From positions 260,711,016-260,775,015 of the forward strand of contig OX465597.1 of assembly GCA_950022295.1 (NCBI GenBank): 64,000 bases of DNA, in the 5' to 3' direction. Positions 58,801 through 64,000 of this stretch are shown piece by piece. A program made the translations under genes and the position numbers. The first letter of the stretch is position 1; each line of letters begins with the position of its first letter. Below the pieces are notes generated by a model that was given only the letters and a program-made list of their open reading frames with translations, was not told the origin of the DNA and made no database searches. The stretch is from Bromus sterilis. Lineage: Eukaryota; Streptophyta; Magnoliopsida; Poales; Poaceae.

Positions 58801-61176
58801 CCATGGGGAAGAGGAGGAAGTTAGCCTTGAGGGGCAAGTGGTACCTCAAAAGGACACCTTTCGATATTTGGGGTCAATGCTGCAGAAGGATGGTGATATT
58901 GATGAAGACGTTAGCCATCGAATCAAAGTTGGATGGCTAAAGTGGCGCCAAGCTTCTGGTGTTCTCTGTGATAAGAGAGTGCCACAAAAGCTAAAAGGCA
59001 AGTTCTATAGAACGGCGATTCGACCTGCGATGTTGTATGGTGCTGAATGCTGGCCAACTAAAAGGCGACATGTCCAACAACTAGGTGTGGCAGAGATGCG
59101 CATGTTGAGATGGGCATGTGGCCACACAAGGAAGGATCGGATCCGGAATGATGTTATACGGGAGAGAGTTTGGGTGGCACCAATTCAAGAGAAGCTTGTC
59201 CAACATCGTCTGAGATGGTTTGGGCATATCCAACGTAGGACATGTGCATATCGGGCGGTTAAGGCGTGCTGATAATGTCAAGAGAGGTCGGGGGAGGCCA
59301 AACTTGACTTGGGAGGAGTTGGTGAAGAGAGACCTAAAGGACTGGGCTATCAACAAAGATCTAGCTCTGGACAGGGGTGCGTGGAAGTTAGCTATCCACG
59401 TGCCAGAACCGTGATTTTGTTACGATATCTTTTGGGTTTCAGCTCTAGCCTACCCCAACTTGTTTGGGACTGACAGACTTTGTTGTTATTGTTGTTGTTG
59501 TTGTAGCTGTATTCCTATTCTTTTTGCTGCGCCACCTTTTATTAAGTCCTAACTTGTACTGTACTCCCTCCGTTTCTTTTTACTTCGCATATAAGATTTG
59601 GTCAAAGTCAAGCTTGCTAAAGTTTGACCACTTTAATAGAAAAATTTATCAACATCCACAATATGAAACCAATATCATTAGAGGCATCATGATATTAGTT
59701 TTCATATGGTATAACCTTGATGTTGTAGGTGTTGATACTTTTTAATATAAATTTGGTCAAACTTTATCAAATTTGACTTTGACCAAATCTTATATGCGAA
59801 GTAAAAAGAAACGGAGGGAGTAACATTTATAAATCCATGGTATTCAACCTATTTTCTTTTAGAATAAAATAATTAATGTTACCTTTGAAGGTGCTATAAA
59901 TTTTAGCAGCGATATTGTACTGTGGTGGTGAGGCTCATACTGACTCATTTTTTTCCCCTTTTCTGTTAGACCTTGCAAACCTGGTAAACATTGCAGCAAT
60001 TAAGGCTGCCGTTGAAGGTGCTGACAAGTTGACTGCTTCGCAATTGGAGTTTGCCAAAGATCGTATCATCATGGGAACTGAGAGGAAATCAATGTTCATC
60101 TCCGACGAATCGAGAAAGGCATGCTTCTTCAAGATGTTTTTCCTTATTCTTAAGCACATACAGTACGAATCGAGAGGAAATTTTTAAACTGAAGAAGCCG
60201 AAAATTGTGGCACTAACTATTTTTGTTATTTTCTTGGTTCCTTAGCTTACTGCCTACCATGAAAGTGGGCATGCTATTGTTGCACTCAATACCAAGGGTG
60301 CTCATCCCATTCACAAGGCAACTATCCTGCCTCGTGGATCTGCCCTTGGAATGGTTACACAACTTCCTTCACAGGATGAGACTTCTATCAGCAAGAAACA
60401 ACTCCTGGCACGTCTTGATGTTTGCATGGGAGGAAGGGTCGCTGAAGAGCTCATATTTGGGGAAGAAAATGTTACAACGGGTGCAAGAAATGATCTTCAT
60501 ACTGCAACAGAGCTTGCTCAGTATATGGTGATTATTTCATTCACTTAGATTATTTTTTTCTTGTTAGATGTGTCTAATGTCATTTGACTGGCTGTGCAGG
60601 TATCAAATTGTGGGATGAGTAATGTTATTGGTCCTGTGCATGTAAAAGAACGACCAAGTGTTGACATGCAATCAAGAATAGATGCAGAGGTAGATTTCCG
60701 CTGGTGTTATGATTATGAGTGCAATTTTTCTAGCATATGACCACTGACCGTATAAGCTAGTGATCAGTGTATGCTGTGCTTTTGCATAGTCTATCGGTAT
60801 ACCAAGTTATTAGCTACATCACGAACCTCTCTTAAACTGCACTCACGAGAGGATAGTTACCATTTCTCTCGCATTTGTCTCATCATATGGCCTTGCAGGT
60901 GGGCAAACTCCTAAGAGAAGCTTATGAACGGGTCACAAATTTACTGAAGAAGGTTTGCTTCTCAACCATTCCGGCTTTTGCCAACATATTTTTTTTAGTT
61001 AACTCAGTGTCGACTGATCCAAGTTTTTTTTTCAGCACGAGAAGCAATTACATGCTTTAGCAAATGCCTTGCTGGAGCGTGAAACTCTCACGGCAGATGA
61101 GATAAACAAAGTTGTTCATCCCTACCAAGAAGAACCACAGCTTCCCTTCCAAGAAGAAGCCTTTGCGCTAACTTAG
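52848..61176 (+). CDS. FTSH11: FTSH11-type AAA+ zinc metalloprotease, 17 exons
   Basis: This is a membrane-bound ATP-dependent protease of plastid and/or mitochondrial membranes; Arabidopsis FTSH11 is needed for heat tolerance, and rice OsFTSH9 is the likely ortholog. Exons: 52848-53341, 53937-54090, 54581-54670, 54801-54889, 55374-55497, 55670-55789, 55913-55963, 56367-56428, 56756-56813, 57033-57158, 57229-57309, 57468-57597, 59970-60118, 60246-60527, 60600-60689, 60899-60952, 61036-61176. They sum to 2295 nt, 764 codons plus stop. Residues 1-50 form a Ser/Arg/Pro-rich transit peptide; one membrane span lies at about 262-282; Walker A GAPGTGKT 363-370; Walker B IVFIDE 418-423; arginine fingers R479 and R482; zinc site HESGH 581-585 with D659 as likely third ligand. 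All introns fit GT-AG except intron 13, which needs a GC donor. Introns hold two MITEs and a LINE. Confidence 0.93.
56033..56050 (+). repeat. Poly-C run in FTSH11 intron 7
   Basis: Eighteen C in a row. Its length is prone to sequencing error and polymorphism. Confidence 0.9.
56217..56336 (+). mobile_element. Stowaway MITE in FTSH11 intron 7
   Basis: This is 120 bp with long inverted ends (CCTCCGATCCATATTAATGG and its complement before GGAGGGAG) flanked by TA (56215-56216 and 56337-56338). Terminal CTCCCTCCG-type ends mark Tc1/mariner Stowaway elements. It has no coding capacity. Confidence 0.88.
57724..59504 (+). mobile_element. RTE-clade LINE in FTSH11 intron 12
   Basis: The 1781-bp insertion is flanked by a perfect 17-bp target duplication agctgtattcctattct (57707-57723 and 59505-59521). 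It is truncated at its 5' side inside the polymerase ORF, so the endonuclease is missing, and it ends in a (TTG)n tail (59478-59504) as RTE elements do. It lies in the same orientation as the host gene and lengthens the intron from about 0.6 to 2.4 kb. Confidence 0.95.
57728..59272 (+). pseudogene. LINE reverse transcriptase ORF, 5'-truncated
   Basis: The frame is open from the insertion boundary (first ATG 57749) to the stop at 59272. Reverse transcriptase motifs are in order: R.S.LVPIFKNKGD near 58137, NQFGFMPGRSTMEAI near 58278, DLEKAYDKIPR near 58387, LHQGSALSPYLF near 58560, and catalytic FADDVVLV near 58656. The C-terminal part carries the RTE-type RWAGH-like region (MLRWACGHTRKDRIRND). 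A single frame slip near 59268 moves the last 45 codons into the frame that ends at 59414. The active-site DD is intact and the long frame suggests a young insertion, but without endonuclease and start it is inactive. Confidence 0.92.
59564..59820 (+). mobile_element. Stowaway MITE in FTSH11 intron 12
   Basis: This is 257 bp with about 48-base inverted repeats, CTCCCTCCGTTTCTTTTTAC at the left and its complement at the right, flanked by TA (59562-59563 and 59821-59822). It is only 42 bases after the LINE target duplication. The inverted repeats can form a long hairpin in the pre-mRNA. Confidence 0.95.
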
Positions 61177-61488
61177 ACATATTACCTTTTGTTGCATCAA
61201 GATAGTAGTTCCAACTGTAAATCCATGTACAGTAATTTGAAAGTTATTACTCACCATTTTGCAAAGTGGGGTAAACCTGGTGCATTTCCTTGTCGGCACC
61301 ATTAGGCAGTCATGCAGGAAACTAAAGATGACATTATCCAAGGGTGTCGCATGATTGTGAGCTATTGCCATATCTGTGGCGTGGCAAGACTCACCAGCGC
61401 CTGCCTTTGCCCAACATGAAGTCTGAGTTGAGAAGTACATCATACTTGGTTTAGGTAGGGAAGAAGTACAGGCGTAACATTGCATATC
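61177..61488 (+). other. FTSH11 3' flank and probable 3' UTR
   Basis: This is 312 bases after the stop with no ORF of interest. T-rich and TGTA-containing stretches around 61190-61240 could serve as polyadenylation elements, but no unambiguous signal is seen. The segment ends where an LTR-like sequence begins. Confidence 0.5.
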
Positions 61489-61690
61489 TGTAACACCCCA
61501 GGATGTTTTCCGAATTAGAAAATTGTTTATTATTTTATTTTTGTTTGTCAATGTTGTTTGTGTTAATAATTAATTAAACTGAATATTTTATTTTGCTAAT
61601 CTATCAATTGGTGAATAAAGTGTTCACCAATCTTCTTTTTTCGTGTGCTGAAAGGTTAGAATTGATAATAACATGATATTTTTTCCATCA
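61489..61690 (+). mobile_element. LTR-like fragment starting TGTAACACCCC
   Basis: The start TGTAACACCCCAGGATG is followed by AT-rich sequence, the same kind of start as the long LTRs at 42917 and 48829. No end or target duplication was found, so this is only a probable LTR start. Confidence 0.4.
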
Positions 61691-61699
61691 ATATAATTG

Positions 61700-62440
61700 A
61701 TAATAACAAGTTTTTTTTAATCAAGGTGAGTATATTCCATAATATCAGTGAGTCTTTTTAATCCAAACATAGGGTCATCCTTAGGCGGTAGAAGATCTTT
61801 CAAAATTTCAACAGGAAAATTGTGTTGTAGGATAGGTTCTTGCATAAAGAAAATCTCATCTATTTCATATCTTTCCTTCATATTCATACCATTCTCATGT
61901 TCTAATAAGTATTACTCTAGAGGATCAGTAGGAGGTACAACAATGGAAGCAAGATCAATAATTAAAACTTCACGAAGTAATTCTTTAGCATGATGTTGTT
62001 TAGGGAATTTTGAAAAATTGAATTCATGAGATTCATCACCAGACTTAACTTTGACTTTTTGTTTAACACAATCAATCTCATCACCAACATTATTCTAGTA
62101 GGGTCTACCAAATATTATGGGACAAAAATCATCTTGTTGAGATTCAAGTACTAAGAAATCAGTATGATATTTGATCCTACTACCATTTAATGTCAACATC
62201 CCTAACAATCACAAGGGTGAAACAGTATCCTCATTTGCAAGCTTAATAGTAACATCAATCTCCTCTATCTCAATAGGTGAAATCATGCATTACTTCTTGA
62301 TAAAAGAGAAAAAGGAATAACGCTTATACTAGCACCAATATCACATAAACCATGAGAATAATAACCTCCAATCTTAACACAAACAACATGCATGGCAATA
62401 ACTCTAATACTAGAAGCGGCCGCACGTCTTGCCGCACCGT
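61700..62440 (-). pseudogene. Gypsy gag-protease remnant, reversed
   Basis: On the minus strand the sequence reads as a Gypsy protease region: LCDIGASISV with the protease D-x-GA site (complement of about 62321-62347), then PIEIEEIDVTIKLA, GRPY, CVKQKVKVKSGDESHEFNF, and KELLREVLIIDLAS, then after a stop NFPVEILKDLLPPKDDP. Several stops and small gaps break it. The family is related to the Triticeae Athila group but differs from the element at 25240. Confidence 0.75.
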
Positions 62441-63708
62441 TTTTCTTACATGGCGATTGTGGTGTTTTCTTATAGGGTAGTTATGCTATCCAGGTGCATG
62501 GCCATCAGCTTTAGATCCCACCTCCAACCATTAAACAAATACACATCAAAATCACACGTTGAAAGACAAAATAACAATCTCAAAGTATAATGCTACCGCG
62601 TCAAAATTAAAAAGGCCCACTTAGATAATCATGCTATATTTGAATTGAGTCATTGAGTAACAACAATCCCTACCATAACTTAAACATCACCTAAATGTTA
62701 GGAAGCTTTGTTCATATGGATCGAAGCTTAGTACTTGTGAATATTTTGGCAAAGTCATAAGCTTCCATTTGGTTTGAAGCCAAATTGCTTGCGAGACATT
62801 TGGCAACAGAGAGTGGCTGGGATTTCATAAAGAAGGCAATGCAAAATCCAGTAGGTAGTATACCAATTTACATATATTAGTACTACAAAATGTAATTGAT
62901 TCATTGAAAAGATTGCAGGCAAGACTGACTGGAGCTTCAAATAAACAAGATCATTACATGTAGGAATCAATCCATAAATTAATACATTTTTATAACATAC
63001 ATTTATATAGGACTCATACATAGACAAAAAGAAACTCCATATACTTCCCTTGGCATGACCAGTGATGGAACATCATAGAAATCTAGACGTTTGCAACAGA
63101 CACATCAAACCACAAAGAAGTAAAGCTCTACTTGGTACGCCCTTTTCCTCAAAGCCCTCTTACCAACTTTTCCAAAATTTCCTTAATGTCCTCTTATCAA
63201 ACCCAAAAGATTATATGCACACTAATACTAAGAGAAAGAAATTTCAGAGATACAACAACAATATAATATGTCCAATTAGTCACCTGGCAAGTGATTTTTT
63301 TTTGATTTTCCCCATTTTCCATTAGTCATTGCTTGAAGAAAATTACCGCACTTGGAAACAAAATATTGAACTGAAACTTTGGATTTTTGGAACCATTGGA
63401 AACAAAATCTCAATTCATAAATCTTGTGTGGCACATGATTGAATATTCCTCGGTGAACATATAGAAACATAATTATACAATGTAAGAGCTTAAAATGAAC
63501 CTTTTAAAATAATGACATGAAATAAAAAAAACTCTCATTGGAGTGATGAGAGAGAGCTAAAAGATCTTATGCGAGCACTTCTGTAAGGGGAGATGAGTTG
63601 GAGTGGGAGGCCAATGTATATGTTTCTAGGGTTGCCATTAGGACAGGGTAGGAAACACAACTCCCATATCCTTGAATTGAGACCACATGGCAGACTGGAA
63701 GAACCCAG
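62441..63708. other. Unassigned intergenic sequence
   Basis: No gene, repeat family or RNA was recognised. The open frames are short (90 codons or fewer), overlap on both strands and lack motifs. A NotI-type gcggccgc occurs at 62416. The sequence is AT-rich from 62580 onward. Confidence 0.5.
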
Positions 63709-64000
63709 TGTTGGGAATGTGCCCTAGAGGCAAATAAAATATATTTATTGGCGTATTCCATTAGTTCATAATAAGTTTTATACCGTGCTATGACTGTATT
63801 AAGAGGAAACATTAATACACGTGTGGTATACAAACAACCAGGTCCCTAGTTAACTCTAGTAAACTAGTCCATTGGGCAATTGATGATCAAGGTTTCCTGA
63901 TCATGAGATGTGAACAGTCTATTGACAATGGGGTCATGTCATTGGGAGAATGACATGATGGACACACACCCACCAGAAGTGTTGCAATGTGATCCAGTCA
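63709..64000 (+). mobile_element. BARE/Angela/WIS-type LTR, start only
   Basis: It begins TGTTGGGAATGTGCCCTAG and parallels 32724-33010 at roughly 88 percent by eye. The preceding five bases are cccag. The window ends inside the LTR, so whether it is a solo LTR or the start of a full element cannot be told. Confidence 0.92.

Noticed and set aside
57728..59272. Group II intron maturase or a host reverse transcriptase gene
   Set aside because: The (TTG)n tail, 17-bp target duplication and RTE motifs show a LINE. No maturase domain is present.
62755..63027. Minus-strand ORF of 90 codons
   Set aside because: No motif, AT-rich sequence, no supporting neighbour, and opposing ORFs of similar length exist nearby.

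Overview
This window is nuclear DNA of a large-genome grass, almost certainly a Triticeae species (wheat, barley, rye or Aegilops; which one cannot be told from the sequence alone). The evidence is a stack of nested LTR retrotransposons of Triticeae type, an Au-type SINE, Stowaway MITEs, BARE/Angela/WIS-type LTRs, and one intron-rich plant gene. No bacterial or viral operon is present.

Region 1 (1-51.7 kb) is a nested retrotransposon block. From the left: a truncated internal region of a Sabrina-like Ty3/Gypsy element (1-2520); a reversed fragment of a Maximus-like Sirevirus carrying a reversed Gypsy LTR (2521-4318); a Sabrina-like element with 5' LTR, tRNA-Asp-type primer site, a single 378-codon ORF and a rearranged 3' LTR (4319-13267, containing a reversed Maximus-like LTR at 11355-12551); then a Maximus-like Sirevirus (13268 to about 39981) with decayed pol and a long extra 3' ORF. 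That Sirevirus was hit by a Sabrina-like solo LTR in its extra ORF (21396-23040, target duplication ccacc), and its 3' LTR was split by a 14.5-kb Tat-lineage Gypsy element (24674-39200, imperfect duplication tcggc/tcagc). The Tat element contains an internally deleted Athila-type element (25240-29334, duplication gcatc) and a BARE-type solo LTR (32724-34528, duplication acaag), and it carries an antisense ORF with its own TATA box. From about 39.98 kb lies a broken chromovirus-type Gypsy gag-pol, interrupted by a very long solo LTR (42917-48006, duplication ggtat) and cut off at 48829 by a second long LTR-like segment.

Region 2 (51.7-61.5 kb) holds the only convincing host gene: a 17-exon FTSH11-type AAA+ zinc metalloprotease predicted to act in plastids and/or mitochondria. 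The exon model gives 764 codons plus a stop, in frame throughout, with Walker A/B, SRH and HExxH motifs intact. Its promoter-proximal region carries an Au SINE joined to a plastid matK fragment. Its introns carry two Stowaway MITEs and a sense-oriented RTE-clade LINE with a perfect 17-bp target duplication. One intron appears to use a GC donor.

Region 3 (61.5-64 kb) returns to transposon remnants: an LTR-like start, a reversed Gypsy gag/protease remnant, unassigned sequence, and the first 292 bp of another BARE-type LTR that runs off the window.

No new multi-gene system was found. The observations most worth a second look are the SINE-matK chimera, the antisense ORF of the Tat element, the inverted duplicate of a nested insertion, the 5.1-kb solo LTR, and the GC-AG intron with LINE load in FTSH11.
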